Of a stretch of 64,000 nucleotides of DNA, positions 49,406-58,795 are shown one piece after another. This stretch comes from Paractinoplanes pyxinae (GTDB lineage Bacteria > Actinomycetota > Actinomycetes > Mycobacteriales > Micromonosporaceae). Numbering within the stretch: position 1 is the stretch's first letter; each line of letters begins with the position of its first letter. Location: NCBI RefSeq assembly GCF_026626335.1, contig NZ_JAPNTZ010000016.1, positions 62,001 to 126,000 on the forward strand, read 5' to 3'. The notes below the pieces were generated by a model, which worked only from the letters and a program-made list of their open reading frames with translations, was not told the origin of the DNA and ran no database searches. Position numbers and translations under genes: made by a program.

Positions 49406-49425
49406 CAATCGAAGCGTTTCGATTG
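49406..49425. promoter_or_regulatory. LacI-type inverted repeat upstream of cellulase
   Basis: CAATCGAA-GCGT-TTCGATTG, 8-bp perfect arms, 92 bases before the cellulase ATG. The CGAAGCGTTTCG centre resembles LacI-family operators (xAAxCGxTTx), which commonly control cellulase genes in actinobacteria. No LacI gene is in the window. Confidence 0.6.
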
Positions 49426-49517
49426 ACACGAGCGCCGGCGCAGGCCAACACTTCTCGCCAGGTGCGGACCGGAGTCACCGCCGGTCCCGCGCCACGACCT
49501 GGACGAAAGGAAGCTCT

Positions 49518-51116
49518 ATGAGTTCGACGGCAAGGAGGGCCGGGCTGGCAGTTGTCGCTGCCGCCCTGGCCCTCACCGGAGCCGTGTACGGCGCGACGAG
49601 GCCCGCCTCGGCCGACGTCGCAGCCCAGCTGACCGCTCCTCAGCTGGTAGCCGACATGGGCGCCGGATGGAACCTCGGCAACCAGCTGGAGGCCAGCAAC
49701 AACGGCATCCCCAGCGAGACGGCCTGGGGCAACCCGGTCATCACCCAGGCCCTCATCAACCGGGTGAAGGCGTCCGGCTTCCGGACGATCCGCATCCCCG
49801 TCTCCTACCTGGGCAACATCGGCTCCGGACCCGACTACACGATCACCGCCGCGTGGCTGAACCGCATCGAGGAAGTGGTCAAGTACGCGTACGACCAGGG
49901 CCTGTACGTCGTGATCAACATGCACGGCGACGGCTACAAGTCGGTCGGCGGATCCTGGCTGATCTGCGACGCGGCCGATCAGACGACGATCAGGGCCAAG
50001 TACCAGAAGGTGTGGCAGCAGGTCGCCACCAGGTTCGCGAGCTACAACGACCATCTCATCCTCGAGTCGATGAACGAGGAGTTCGACGGCCAGTACGGCA
50101 ACCCGACCCAGCCGTGCTACTCGAACATCAACGCCTACAACCAGATCTTCGTGGACACCGTCCGCCGGACCGGCGGCGTCAATGCCTCTCGGTGGCTGCT
50201 CGTCCCCGGCTGGAACACCAACATCGATTACACCGTCGGCAACTACGGGTTCGCCCTGCCGACCGACCAGTACCGGTCGTCGTCCATTCCCAGCGGCGAA
50301 CAGCGGCTCATGATCTCCGTCCACTACTACGACCCGTGGGACTTCACGGGTCAGGAGGACGGCAATATCACGCAGTGGGGCCCGAACGCCACCAACCCGG
50401 CGAAGACGTCGACCTGGGGACAGGCGGACTACCTCGACGGACAGCTGAAGAAGGTCCGCGACACCTTCGTCGCGCGCGGCTACCCCGTGCTCGTCGGTGA
50501 GTACGGCTCGATCGACAAGACCGCGGCGGACTCCACGAACAACCGGTACCGCGCCGACTACGCGCGCACCCTGGTGTCCACCGCCAAGAAGTACGGGGCA
50601 GCCACCGCGTACTGGGACAACGGCTACAACGGCGCGTACGGGTTCGGGCTGTTCAACCGCAGCACGGCCACCGTGACCCAGCAGGGCATCATCGACGCCA
50701 TCATCACCGCCGCGGGCGGCACCACGCCGCCGACGACCACACCGCCCACCACCACACCTCCGACCACCACGCCACCGACGACCACGCCGCCGGCCAACCC
50801 CACCGGGACTTGCCGGGTCACCAGCGCCGTCAGCGCGTGGAACACCGGGCTGACCAACAGCGTCACCATCACCCACACCGGCTCGACCGCCGTCAACGGC
50901 TGGACGCTGACCTTCACCCTGGCCACCGGACAGAGCATCACCGGCGGCTGGAGCGCGACCTACTCCCCCGCCACCGGCACGGTCACCGCGACCAACGCGA
51001 GCTACAACGGCACCCTCGCGCCCGGTGGCTCGACCACCATCGGTTACCAGGCCAACCACACCGGCAACGCCGCCGCCCCGACCGGCTTCAAGCTCAACGG
51101 CGCCACCTGCAGCTGA
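49518..51116 (+). CDS. Secreted GH5 endoglucanase with CBM2
   Basis: 532 residues from ATG 49518 (GAAAGGA upstream). Signal peptide 1-32; glycoside hydrolase family 5 domain ~40-400 with GAGWNLGNQLE, RTIRIPVSY, acid/base Glu187 in MNEEF and nucleophile Glu328 in VGEYGS. A PTTTPPTTTPP linker (50725-50800, near-identical 15-base repeats) joins a C-terminal CBM2 (~432-532: CRVTSAVSAWNTG, WTLTFTLATGQSITGGW, NASYNGTLAPGGSTTIGYQ). Degrades cellulose extracellularly. Confidence 0.95.
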   Translation: MSSTARRAGLAVVAAALALTGAVYGATRPASADVAAQLTAPQLVADMGAGWNLGNQLEASNNGIPSETAWGNPVITQALINRVKASGFRTIRIPVSYLGNIGSGPDYTITAAWLNRIEEVVKYAYDQGLYVVINMHGDGYKSVGGSWLICDAADQTTIRAKYQKVWQQVATRFASYNDHLILESMNEEFDGQYGNPTQPCYSNINAYNQIFVDTVRRTGGVNASRWLLVPGWNTNIDYTVGNYGFALPTDQYRSSSIPSGEQRLMISVHYYDPWDFTGQEDGNITQWGPNATNPAKTSTWGQADYLDGQLKKVRDTFVARGYPVLVGEYGSIDKTAADSTNNRYRADYARTLVSTAKKYGAATAYWDNGYNGAYGFGLFNRSTATVTQQGIIDAIITAAGGTTPPTTTPPTTTPPTTTPPTTTPPANPTGTCRVTSAVSAWNTGLTNSVTITHTGSTAVNGWTLTFTLATGQSITGGWSATYSPATGTVTATNASYNGTLAPGGSTTIGYQANHTGNAAAPTGFKLNGATCS

Positions 51117-51126
51117 CCCACCCGCT

Positions 51127-51156
51127 GGGGCCGGCGCTACTCCGTAGCCCGGCCCC
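51127..51156. terminator. Bidirectional hairpin terminator between cellulase and PPK2
   Basis: GGGGCCGG-c-GCTAC, loop TCC, GTAGC-CCGGCCCC: a 13-bp stem with one bulged C, located 10 bp after the cellulase stop and 22 bp before the convergent PPK2 stop. Confidence 0.75.
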
Positions 51157-51178
51157 CGCCTCACTCGACCGCACGCGA

Positions 51179-52051
51179 TCAGCCGGCGGCAAGCAGCTTG
51201 GCGCGTTCGGCGTCGACGTCGAAGTCGGGTGCGGGATAGCGGGGGTCGAGGTCGGCGAAAGTCTCGCGCAGCAGGGTGGCGACCGCCCAGTTGCGATACC
51301 ACTTGCGGTCGGCGGGCACGACGTGCCAGGGCGCGGCAGCGGTGCTGCACCGGGTCAACGCGTCCTGGTAGGCCTGCTGGTAGTCGTCCCAGCGGGCGCG
51401 CTCGGTCAGGTCGCCGGGGTTGTACTTCCAGTTCTTGGCCGGGTCGTCGAGGCGGTCGAGCAGCCGCTGCTTCTGCTCCCCCTTCGAGATGTGCAGCATC
51501 ACCTTCACCATGGTCAGCCCGCCGGCCGCCTGCTCGGCCTCGAACTCGTTGATGGCGTCGTAACGCTGCGACCAGACGTCCTCTCCCACGAGGTCGTGCA
51601 CCCGCACGATCAGCACATCCTCGTACTGGGAACGATTGAAGATTCCCACGTAGCCGGGCGCGGGCAGGGCTCGCCGCACGCGCCAGAGGAAATCGTGCCG
51701 GCGCTCTTCCTCGCTGGGCGGGCCGAAGCTGACCGCCGTCATCCCGGCCGGGCTCATGCCCTGGGTGACGTTGCGGACGGTGCCGTCCTTGCCGCCGCAA
51801 TCCATGGCCTGCAGCAGCAGGAGCACACGCTTGTCGGTCGCGCCCTCCTTGGCTGAAGCGAACATCCGCTCCTGATAGCCGGCCAGCTCCTGCGAGATCG
51901 CGGCCACCTCGGTCTTCGACCACCGCTTCGGGTCTTTTCCGACCGTTTTGCCGCCGGGCAGACCGGGAGTGCCGCGCGGGTCGATCTCGGCCAGCCGGGT
52001 GTCGGGTCGCACCCTCAGAATGTCTCGCAAGTCAGGCATGAACTTGCGCAT
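51179..52051 (-). CDS. ppk2: Polyphosphate kinase 2 family protein
   Basis: 290 residues. LLLLQAMDCGGKDGTVRNVTQGMSPAG carries the Walker A-like GGKDGT, FNRSQYEDVLIVRVHDL the lid/Walker B region, and WKYNPGDLTERARWDDYQQAY and WHVVPADRKWYRNWAV the conserved C-terminal motifs. PPK2 enzymes use polyphosphate to phosphorylate NDP/NMP or the reverse. The start could be ATG 52039. Confidence 0.92.
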   Translation of the reverse strand: MRKFMPDLRDILRVRPDTRLAEIDPRGTPGLPGGKTVGKDPKRWSKTEVAAISQELAGYQERMFASAKEGATDKRVLLLLQAMDCGGKDGTVRNVTQGMSPAGMTAVSFGPPSEEERRHDFLWRVRRALPAPGYVGIFNRSQYEDVLIVRVHDLVGEDVWSQRYDAINEFEAEQAAGGLTMVKVMLHISKGEQKQRLLDRLDDPAKNWKYNPGDLTERARWDDYQQAYQDALTRCSTAAAPWHVVPADRKWYRNWAVATLLRETFADLDPRYPAPDFDVDAERAKLLAAG

Positions 52052-52097
52052 TACCCGGGCGAACCGGCTCCATGCCCGTGTCCGCCCCCATGAAGCG

Positions 52098-52144
52098 CTC
52101 CGCAGAGTCGATGTGGCTGCGGGCCAGGCACCAACTCTGCGGAG
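52098..52144 (-). terminator. Possible terminator downstream of the large hydrolase gene
   Basis: CTCCGCAGAGT ... ACTCTGCGGAG, an 11-bp perfect inverted repeat separated by 25 bases, 28 bp past the stop of the leftward gene ending at 52173. Confidence 0.45.
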
Positions 52145-52172
52145 GCTGCCGCTGTGCGGTCTTGTGGACCGC

Positions 52173-54857
52173 CTAGTCGGTGACCGTGCCGATCACCGTC
52201 GTGAAGGGGGTCTCGTCGTTGGTTCCGTACATCTCGAGCCGTACCTGCTCGTCCGGCTCGTCCAGCGAGTCGGTGACGGTGGGGATGGTCAGATCGGCGC
52301 TCGTCTCACCGGGCAGGATCACGACGAACGGACCCGCGAAGGTCTCGGACAACGGCCTTGACGGTTCCGGGTCCTCCCCCGTCGCGTCGGTGAACCACTG
52401 CGGATCGACGTCCGTGCTGGACAACTCCGGGCCGCCGGGTGGCGTCGGCCGGCCGTACACGACAAGCTCCACACCGGCGGGCCGGTCGATCGTGGCCCGC
52501 CAGGTCAGCGTGCCGCCTTCGGTCACCCGGTCGGCGACCGGGGTGATGGTCACGGCCGGCGCCGGATCGTCCTCGGTCACCAGCAGCTCGCCCAGATAGT
52601 CGCCGACCACCATGCCCCGCACCGCCTTCACGCCGACGTCGTACGTTCGGTCGCCGGTGTAGACGGTGTCGCCCGGCACCCGGACCGGTACCCGGACCGA
52701 ACGGTCGCCCGGCCGTACCGACGCCACCCAGGAGCGGGTGTCGCCGGTGCCGCTGTCCGTCACGAAGATGCGAATCTGCCCGCCGCCGTCGCCGCTGACC
52801 CGCACCGGCATCCAGAAGGTCTGCACACCCGTGTCCCCCTCCGTCACCGGTTCGGCCAAGAGTGTGCCCACGTCGACGCGCGGGAGCTCGACCGGACGGG
52901 GCGCCGGGGTTCCCGGCCGCCAGCCCCACGCGTCGACCAGCCAGGCCTGCCCGGCGGCACTGCGCGGGACGAGGTCGAGCCGGGTGACCCGCTGCGGCCG
53001 CTTCACCGGTACGCGGACCTCCTGCGCCCAGTAGCGCGGCAGGAGCTCGGTGCTCGGCAGCCCGTCCAGACGCACCTCACCCAGGTCGGTACGCTGCCCC
53101 CGGTCGTCGGTCACCACGACGCCGAACCGGTTGTCAGTCGTGTTGGGCGGCACGGCGATCCGCAGCGCCAGGGCGTCCGCCACCGGCACCGCGCTCGGCG
53201 GGTCGAACGACACCTTCTGACCCGCCCGCGACCAGTTCATCTTCACCGAGTACCGGCCCGCCTCCTCCGGCACTCCCCGCATGTCGGCGAAGTGCGGCGA
53301 CTGGGGCAGCCCGATCTCCGAGAGAGGCAGGCACGTACGGTCGTTGTCGCGGGTGACCTCGGCGCACAGCTCGCCGGCGCCGCTCACCCGGACCTTCCGG
53401 TCGGGATCGATCAGCGGTGTCCGCGCGCCGCCGACCGCGTGGCTCAGCACCCGGACCGGATCGGCGGACGGCGCCCGTACACCGGTGCCGTCGAGCAGCG
53501 GGCGCACCCGGTCGTCGCCCCCGACGAACAGCCGCGCGGCCGCCGCGATGTACGTCGCCCCGGCCCGCTGCTGCTGGGCCGCAGTGATCCGGGTCGGCGT
53601 GCCGGGCGAGCACACCGCATCCTCGATGTCGTCCGGGAAGTCGTCGAACGCCGGCGCCACCGCCTGCCCGGGCGTCCACTCGGTGTTGAAGTAGTTGTGG
53701 TTCGCGCCGACCATGAACAGGGCGCTGTGCAGCGCCCGCCCGCGACTGACGCCGATCGTGCCGTCCACGAACACCTGGCCCTGCAGGTCGGCGACGTCGC
53801 CGTCGCAGCTGGGCAGGACGGTGGCCGACGGGACGTCCGGAACGACGTTCTGCCCGAAGATCGTCGGACCGATCAGCAGCAGGCCGCGGATGGTCCAGCG
53901 GACCTGGCCGTGGTATCCGTCCTGGTCCGCCGGCGGCGGGGTCAGGCTGTCCATCGCGGCCCGGCTCACGCCCTCGCCGCCCCGCGAGTGTCCGATCAGG
54001 AACACCCGGGCCAGATCAGCGCGCGGCGCCGCCCGGACCGCGGCCGGGGCCGACGCCCGGCCGCTGCCGGACCAGTCCGCCCAGCGGGCCAGGTGCAACC
54101 GGACCAGCGACGATCGCGCCTGGGCGCCGAGATCCTCGACGTCGTTGTCCTGCGCGTTGACGCCGTTGGCCGAGATCGACACCGTGACGTAACCCTGCGA
54201 GGCGAGCAGCCGCTGCGCCTCGAGGTAGCCACGGTGGCTCGGGACCGCCGTCTTGCCTTCCGGGCAGGGCCATTCCAGGCTGATCTGCTCCGGATCATCA
54301 CCGGCGAAGCAGGTGAAGTGCCGCCCGTGCAGGAACAGGGCCAGCGGCCGCGGGCCTTCAGCGCCCTGCGGCGCGACGACCACGGCCTCCATCTCGATAG
54401 CCGCCGGATAGCCCGGCAGCGTGACGCCGGGCAGCGTGTACTCCCCGGTCACTGTCGTGTACGGCCCCGGCCGCCCGGGGTCGAACGCGCCGGCCCGGCC
54501 GAGCGCCGGCGGCTTCACAGCGCCCGCGGACCGGCGCTGCGCCTGCGGCGGCGGCCCGTCGATACGCCGGCCACCCGCGCGGACCTGCAGCTCGGTCGGC
54601 TTGGGCAGCCGGTCCACCTCGAGCCGGAACGTACGGTGGTCGGTTGTCTTCGGCCGGCCCAGCACCCTGTCGCCGGCGTAGAACTCGACGACCGCGTCGC
54701 CGGCCATCAGCTGCGGCGCGGTCCAGGTCAGTGTGTGCCCGTCGCTCACCCGCCATCCGGAGCCGGGTAACGGGTCGGGCGGTCCCGCCGACGCCTGGAC
54801 GGCTGTTCCCAGCACCATCGCCGCGGTCATCGCCACGGCTGCGATCACTCTGCGCAT
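52173..54857 (-). CDS. Large secreted alpha/beta hydrolase with Calx-beta-like C-terminus
   Basis: 894 residues from MRRVIAAVAMTAAM (ATG 54857, GGGGAGG upstream). Signal peptide ~1-25. Hydrolase core ~120-520: PLALFLHGRHFTCF (oxyanion), QGYVTVSISANGVN, nucleophile elbow GHSRGGEGVSRAA, MVGANHNYFNTEW with the probable catalytic His. C-terminal part has Calx-beta-like repeats (VTEGDTGVQTFWMPV, VTEGGTLTWRATIDRPAG, DEPDEQVRLEMYG). Resembles secreted chlorophyllase/PAF-acetylhydrolase-like esterases of actinomycetes; the substrate is not known. Confidence 0.8.
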   Translation of the reverse strand: MRRVIAAVAMTAAMVLGTAVQASAGPPDPLPGSGWRVSDGHTLTWTAPQLMAGDAVVEFYAGDRVLGRPKTTDHRTFRLEVDRLPKPTELQVRAGGRRIDGPPPQAQRRSAGAVKPPALGRAGAFDPGRPGPYTTVTGEYTLPGVTLPGYPAAIEMEAVVVAPQGAEGPRPLALFLHGRHFTCFAGDDPEQISLEWPCPEGKTAVPSHRGYLEAQRLLASQGYVTVSISANGVNAQDNDVEDLGAQARSSLVRLHLARWADWSGSGRASAPAAVRAAPRADLARVFLIGHSRGGEGVSRAAMDSLTPPPADQDGYHGQVRWTIRGLLLIGPTIFGQNVVPDVPSATVLPSCDGDVADLQGQVFVDGTIGVSRGRALHSALFMVGANHNYFNTEWTPGQAVAPAFDDFPDDIEDAVCSPGTPTRITAAQQQRAGATYIAAAARLFVGGDDRVRPLLDGTGVRAPSADPVRVLSHAVGGARTPLIDPDRKVRVSGAGELCAEVTRDNDRTCLPLSEIGLPQSPHFADMRGVPEEAGRYSVKMNWSRAGQKVSFDPPSAVPVADALALRIAVPPNTTDNRFGVVVTDDRGQRTDLGEVRLDGLPSTELLPRYWAQEVRVPVKRPQRVTRLDLVPRSAAGQAWLVDAWGWRPGTPAPRPVELPRVDVGTLLAEPVTEGDTGVQTFWMPVRVSGDGGGQIRIFVTDSGTGDTRSWVASVRPGDRSVRVPVRVPGDTVYTGDRTYDVGVKAVRGMVVGDYLGELLVTEDDPAPAVTITPVADRVTEGGTLTWRATIDRPAGVELVVYGRPTPPGGPELSSTDVDPQWFTDATGEDPEPSRPLSETFAGPFVVILPGETSADLTIPTVTDSLDEPDEQVRLEMYGTNDETPFTTVIGTVTD

Positions 54858-55105
54858 CAGCGCCTCCCCATCGATCGACATCACCGTGTCTAGTCGACGG
54901 GAGCAACCGATCCGAACGCCTCCGGTGTCCGGTTGCGACCAGGAACCGGCCGGCCACCGGTTCCCAGCATCGCGCACGCCTGCGCGAGCGGCCCTTCTCG
55001 CACCGGGCGACGACCGAGCGGCGCTCTGTCATGGAACCGTCGTAATGCGGAGACAGACTGGCGGCGTACGGCGGCAACGACAGACGACATAGCGGAGGTG
55101 ACGAC

Positions 55106-55474
55106 GTGACCGTTGTTCCCAGTGTTCACGGCGCCGGATTCTCGACGGCGGTGACTCCGAAGGCAGCACTGGTCCGGGTGACCGGCGATATCGACCTCGA
55201 CGTGATCGGCGCGCTGCGCGACGTGCTCGACAACGCGGTGGCCCTGCGTCCCGTGGTCATCGTCGACCTCGTCTCGGCCGGCACCGTCGACTCGCTCGGT
55301 CTGGCCGTGCTCACCGGCGCCCGCGACGCCACCCGCCGCCGCGGCGGCGACCTGGTACTGGTCGCTTCCAACCAGTTCATCCGGGGCGTCCTGACGGCCC
55401 GTCGCCTGCAGACGGCTTTCCGGGTCTTCGACACCGTGCCTCAGGCCATCACCGCGGCGTCCGGCCCGCGCTGA
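55106..55474 (+). CDS. STAS-domain anti-sigma-factor antagonist
   Basis: 122 residues from GTG 55106 with GCGGAGG upstream. ALVRVTGDIDLDVIGALRDVLDNAVA, VVIVDLVSAGTVDSLGLAVLTGARDATRRRGGDLVLV match the SpoIIAA/STAS fold; the conserved Ser that is phosphorylated by the cognate kinase lies in TVDSLG. No anti-sigma partner is adjacent. The 3' end overlaps the convergent methyltransferase gene. Confidence 0.88.
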   Translation: MTVVPSVHGAGFSTAVTPKAALVRVTGDIDLDVIGALRDVLDNAVALRPVVIVDLVSAGTVDSLGLAVLTGARDATRRRGGDLVLVASNQFIRGVLTARRLQTAFRVFDTVPQAITAASGPR

Positions 55475-56261
55475 CAATGCGGGCCACCCCGCCGTAGACC
55501 GAGACGGCGGCATCCGGCTCTTCGCTGGGCTCACCGGGTTCAGGACGCCACCGGGTGAGCACCCGCAGTCCCGGATCGACCAGTTCGAGGCCGTCGAAGA
55601 AGCCCTCGATCTGCGCCCGGGACCGCACCCGCATGGTCACGCTCTGCCGCCGGTAGATCTCGGTCACCGCCGCCCACGACTCGGGGGCGAAATCGCCGGT
55701 CAGGTGGGACAAAGCGACAAAACTACCCGGTGGCAGGGCATCGGTCAGGGCACGGACGATCCCGTACGGGTCCTGATCGTCACCGACGAAGTGCAGGACC
55801 GCGACGAGCAGAAGCCCGATCGGACGGTCGAAGTCGAGAACCGCTCGGACTTGCGGGGCGGCCAGGATCGCCGCGGGACGAAGCAGGTCGGCCTGAACGA
55901 AGTCGGTCACGCCGGCCGGGTCCCCGTCCAGCAGACCTTGCGCGTGGGCCAGCACGATCGGGTCGTGGTCGACGTAGACCACCCGCGCCGCCGGATGCAC
56001 GGCCTCGGCGACGTGATGGACGTTGGGCGCACTCGGAATGCCGGTCCCGATGTCGAGGAATTGGTCGATCCCCTGCTCGGCGGCGAGATACCGGACGGCT
56101 CGGCGAAGAAACGCCCGATTCTCCCGGGGCGGCACACGGCTGGCCGGATTGGACTTCATTCCCTGCTCGGCAGCTATCCGGTCGGCTTCGAAGAAGACGT
56201 CACCGCCGAGGAGGAAGTTGTAGACCCGAGCCGGATGCGGCCGATCGGTGTGCAGCTCCAT
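55449..56261 (-). CDS. SAM-dependent methyltransferase (DUF574 family)
   Basis: 270 residues. DRPHPARVYNFLLGGDVFFEADR, AVRYLAAEQGIDQFLDIGTGIPSAPNVHHVA (motif I, SAM binding), RVVYVDHDPIVLAHAQ (motif II) and FVALSHLTGDFAPE are the hallmarks of the actinobacterial DUF574/SAM-methyltransferase family, expanded in Streptomyces and Actinoplanes. The substrate is unknown. Confidence 0.9.
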   Translation of the reverse strand: MELHTDRPHPARVYNFLLGGDVFFEADRIAAEQGMKSNPASRVPPRENRAFLRRAVRYLAAEQGIDQFLDIGTGIPSAPNVHHVAEAVHPAARVVYVDHDPIVLAHAQGLLDGDPAGVTDFVQADLLRPAAILAAPQVRAVLDFDRPIGLLLVAVLHFVGDDQDPYGIVRALTDALPPGSFVALSHLTGDFAPESWAAVTEIYRRQSVTMRVRSRAQIEGFFDGLELVDPGLRVLTRWRPEPGEPSEEPDAAVSVYGGVARIVSAGRTPR

Positions 56262-56283
56262 GACCGCATCCTAGGCTCGTCCG

Positions 56284-56600
56284 TGCACTGAGGACATACG
56301 CCCGAGCAGGCCCGCGACGAAGTCGGTGAGCACGTAGTACAGCACGTCCTTGAAGATGCCGTCGATCGCCTCGACGACCAGACCCACGCCGGCCAGACCG
56401 ACCGAGACTCCGACGAGACGGACGCCCCAACGCGACGGTGTCCACGAGGTGGCTCGGCCGGCACCATGGCGCGCTTGGCCGCCGCGACGACGCCGTCGGG
56501 AAGGGCGGCGATGTCTCGCGCGAGCCCGTCGACGAAGGCGTCGAGCTGGTCGGCCGGCACGAGCAGCACCGGTTGACCCTGTTGCAGGAACACGGTTTTC
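56284..56600 (-). pseudogene. Decayed coding remnant, possible enoyl-CoA hydratase fragment
   Basis: In the 376-bp gap before ltrA, a leftward frame encodes DQLDAFVDGLARDIAALPDGVVAAAKRAM, close to the C-terminal helix of enoyl-CoA hydratases (LDAFVDALAxRIAxxPxxxVxxxK). About 120 bases on, the sense appears to continue in a different frame (VVEAIDGIFKDVLYYVLTDFVAGLLGRM) and there is no upstream catalytic region. Best read as a frameshifted, 5'-truncated relic. The alternative is an unrecognised small gene. Confidence 0.35.
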
Positions 56601-56637
56601 ACTGACAGCCCGATGAGTAGAGCTGAGTGAGCCACCC

Positions 56638-57825
56638 ATGAATGAACCCACGTCTCGCTTCCGGCTCGTGCCGATGTGGCCACGAGACCCGGACGAGGCC
56701 GGCCGGACCGCGTCGTCCCTGGAGCTCTTCTTCGACCTGGTCTTCGTGGTCGCGGTCAGCATCGCCTCCGTCCAGCTGCACCACCAGCTCAACGAAGCGC
56801 ATCTGTTCCAAGGCATCGTCAACTACGCCCTGGTGTTCTTCGGGATCTGGTGGGCGTGGATGAACTTCACCTGGTCCGCCACCTCGTTCGACACCGACGA
56901 CTGGCTCTACCGGCTGCTGACCATCGTGCAGATGGGCGGCGTGCTCGTGCTCGCCTCCGGTATCCAGGCGGCGTTCGAGGACCAGGACTATGCCGTGATC
57001 GTGCTGGCCTACGTCGTGATGCGCATCGCGCTCGTCGCGCAGTGGATGCGTGCGTCGCGCTCGGCCGGGGACACCCGCCGGTCCACCACCACGTACGCCG
57101 TCGGGATCGCCGTCGTTCAGGTGTTCTGGCTGGCCTCCCTGCTGCTGCCGGCCGCCGCGTTCTGGGCTGCCGTGATCGCCCTGGTCGGAGCCGAGCTCGC
57201 GGTGCCGATCGCCGCGGAACGACGGGCCCGGACCCCGTGGCATCCGCACCACCTGGCCGAACGGTTCGGCCTGTTCACCCTCATCCTGCTGGGCGAAAGC
57301 CTGCTGGCCTCGGCGAACGCGATCATCGAGGCCCTGCACGAGGGAGACAGGCCCGGGCCGCTGATCAGGGTGGCCGTGCTGACCCTCGTCGTCACGGCCG
57401 CGTTGTGGTGGGTGTACTTCTGGGCGCCGCACCACCCCGCCATCGACGGCCTGGGTCTCTCGCTCGGTTACGGCTACGGTCACTACTTCGTCTTCGCCGC
57501 GGCCGGCGCCCTGTCGGCCGGAATCGAAGCCGAGGTCGACGTGATCACCGGCCACAGCGAGCTCGATCCGGTGGTCGCGTCCTTCGCCTACACCGTTCCG
57601 ATCGCCGTCTTCATCCTCGGGATCTGGCTGCTCGTGCTGCGCCGCAGCGCCGGGCGCCAGATCAACGTCATCGTCCCGCTCGGCGCGGTCCTGGTCCTGG
57701 TCGACCCGCTCATCCCGATTCCGTTCGCCCTCACCGCCGTGATCCTCACCGGTGTGGTGGCCGCCCTGATCTGGCAGAAGCCCCTGACCAACACGCCACA
57801 AGACCGCGCATCGACCAACGCGTGA
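56638..57825 (+). CDS. LtrA (low-temperature-requirement A) family membrane protein
   Basis: 395 residues. SLELFFDLVFVVAVSIASVQL is the family signature; ~11 hydrophobic helices follow, with HLAERFGLFTLILLGESLLA and WWVYFWAPHH also typical. The function of LtrA proteins is poorly defined. Confidence 0.92.
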   Translation: MNEPTSRFRLVPMWPRDPDEAGRTASSLELFFDLVFVVAVSIASVQLHHQLNEAHLFQGIVNYALVFFGIWWAWMNFTWSATSFDTDDWLYRLLTIVQMGGVLVLASGIQAAFEDQDYAVIVLAYVVMRIALVAQWMRASRSAGDTRRSTTTYAVGIAVVQVFWLASLLLPAAAFWAAVIALVGAELAVPIAAERRARTPWHPHHLAERFGLFTLILLGESLLASANAIIEALHEGDRPGPLIRVAVLTLVVTAALWWVYFWAPHHPAIDGLGLSLGYGYGHYFVFAAAGALSAGIEAEVDVITGHSELDPVVASFAYTVPIAVFILGIWLLVLRRSAGRQINVIVPLGAVLVLVDPLIPIPFALTAVILTGVVAALIWQKPLTNTPQDRASTNA

Positions 57826-57864
57826 GCCGGTCAGTGGCGGAAGAGACACACAAATGGAGGACAC

Positions 57865-58173
57865 ATGACAGTTGAAGTGAAAGACGTTCCCAAGGCCAGA
57901 CGGTACGAGGCCCGGCTGGAAGGTGGGTCCGAGATCGCCGGCATCGCCGAGTACATCCGCACGGCGGAGCTCATCGCCTTTGTGCACACCGAGGTTCCTT
58001 CGAGGTACGAGGGTCAGGGAGTAGGGGCGGCGCTGGCGCGGGCCTCTCTCGACGAGGCGCGCAGCGCGAACCTCCGGGTGCTGGCGATCTGCCCGTTCTA
58101 CGCAGGGTGGATCGCCCGCCACCCGGAATACCAGGATCTGCTTTACCAATCCCGGAGCAAAGTCCACGACTGA
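57865..58173 (+). CDS. Small GNAT-type acetyltransferase (YjdJ-like)
   Basis: 102 residues, ATG after GGAGG. YEARLEGGSEIAGIAEYIR, LIAFVHTEVPSRYEGQGVGAALARASLDEARSANLRVLAICPFYAGWIARHPEY matches the minimal GNAT fold of the YjdJ/DUF family. Probably co-transcribed with ltrA (39 bp gap). Confidence 0.88.
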   Translation: MTVEVKDVPKARRYEARLEGGSEIAGIAEYIRTAELIAFVHTEVPSRYEGQGVGAALARASLDEARSANLRVLAICPFYAGWIARHPEYQDLLYQSRSKVHD

Positions 58174-58242
58174 ATCGGGACGGATGCGCCCGGCCGGGCG
58201 GCGCGGGCTGCCCTATCTGTGGATCCGGCAGGGACGGCTCAC

Positions 58243-58623
58243 TCAGCCGACGTGGACGGCGGCCTCGCCGCTCGGCAGCTCGTCCTTGCGGACCTTGATG
58301 AGGACCGCAGTGATGACGGCGACCAGGAGGATCAGGCCCGCGGCCCAGATGAACGCGTCGGCGTAACCGTCGACCTGCGCCTCCAGCTGCACCTGCTGCG
58401 ACGGCGGCCGGCCGGCGGTGAGGTGACTTGCGATGTACGCGGTGATGGCGCTGGTGGCGATCGTGTTCAGCAGCGCCGTGCCGAGGGAGCCGCCGACCTG
58501 CTGGGTGGCGTTCAGCGTCGCGCTCGCCGCACCGGCGTCGTGCGTAGGCACGCCCACCAGCGCCAGGCTGGACAGCGGCGTGTGCTCCAGCCGTATGCCT
58601 GACGCGTCTGCTTCAGCGGACAT
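58243..58623 (-). pseudogene. Truncated C-terminus of a DHA2 MFS transporter
   Basis: 127 codons open from ATG 58623 encode LSSLALVGVPTHDAGAASATLNATQQVGGSLGTALLNTIATSA and GYADAFIWAAGLILLVAVITAVLIK, the last two or three helices of EmrB/QacA-type efflux pumps (compare the intact gene at 39786, GSGIQSTFRQLGSALGIAVL). The first ~350 residues are absent, so this is a remnant of a deleted transporter. Confidence 0.8.
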
Positions 58624-58795
58624 GATGTGGTCCCTTCGGTACGCGGAGTCGGCCGGGAAGCCCCGCGCACGCCGCACCTGGCAGCCTCATGAGATCTGCC
58701 GCCTCGCATGGCCGCTGAGCTGGGAGTGAGACGCGGCTCGCAGCTCGATGTCCGATCTGACCGTGACCTTGGAGGGACAAGCCGACCCGCCGGGG

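Noticed and set aside
50725..50800. Short direct repeats as a CRISPR-like or mobile repeat
   Set aside because: They encode the PTTTPP linker of the cellulase in frame; a low-complexity protein linker explains them.
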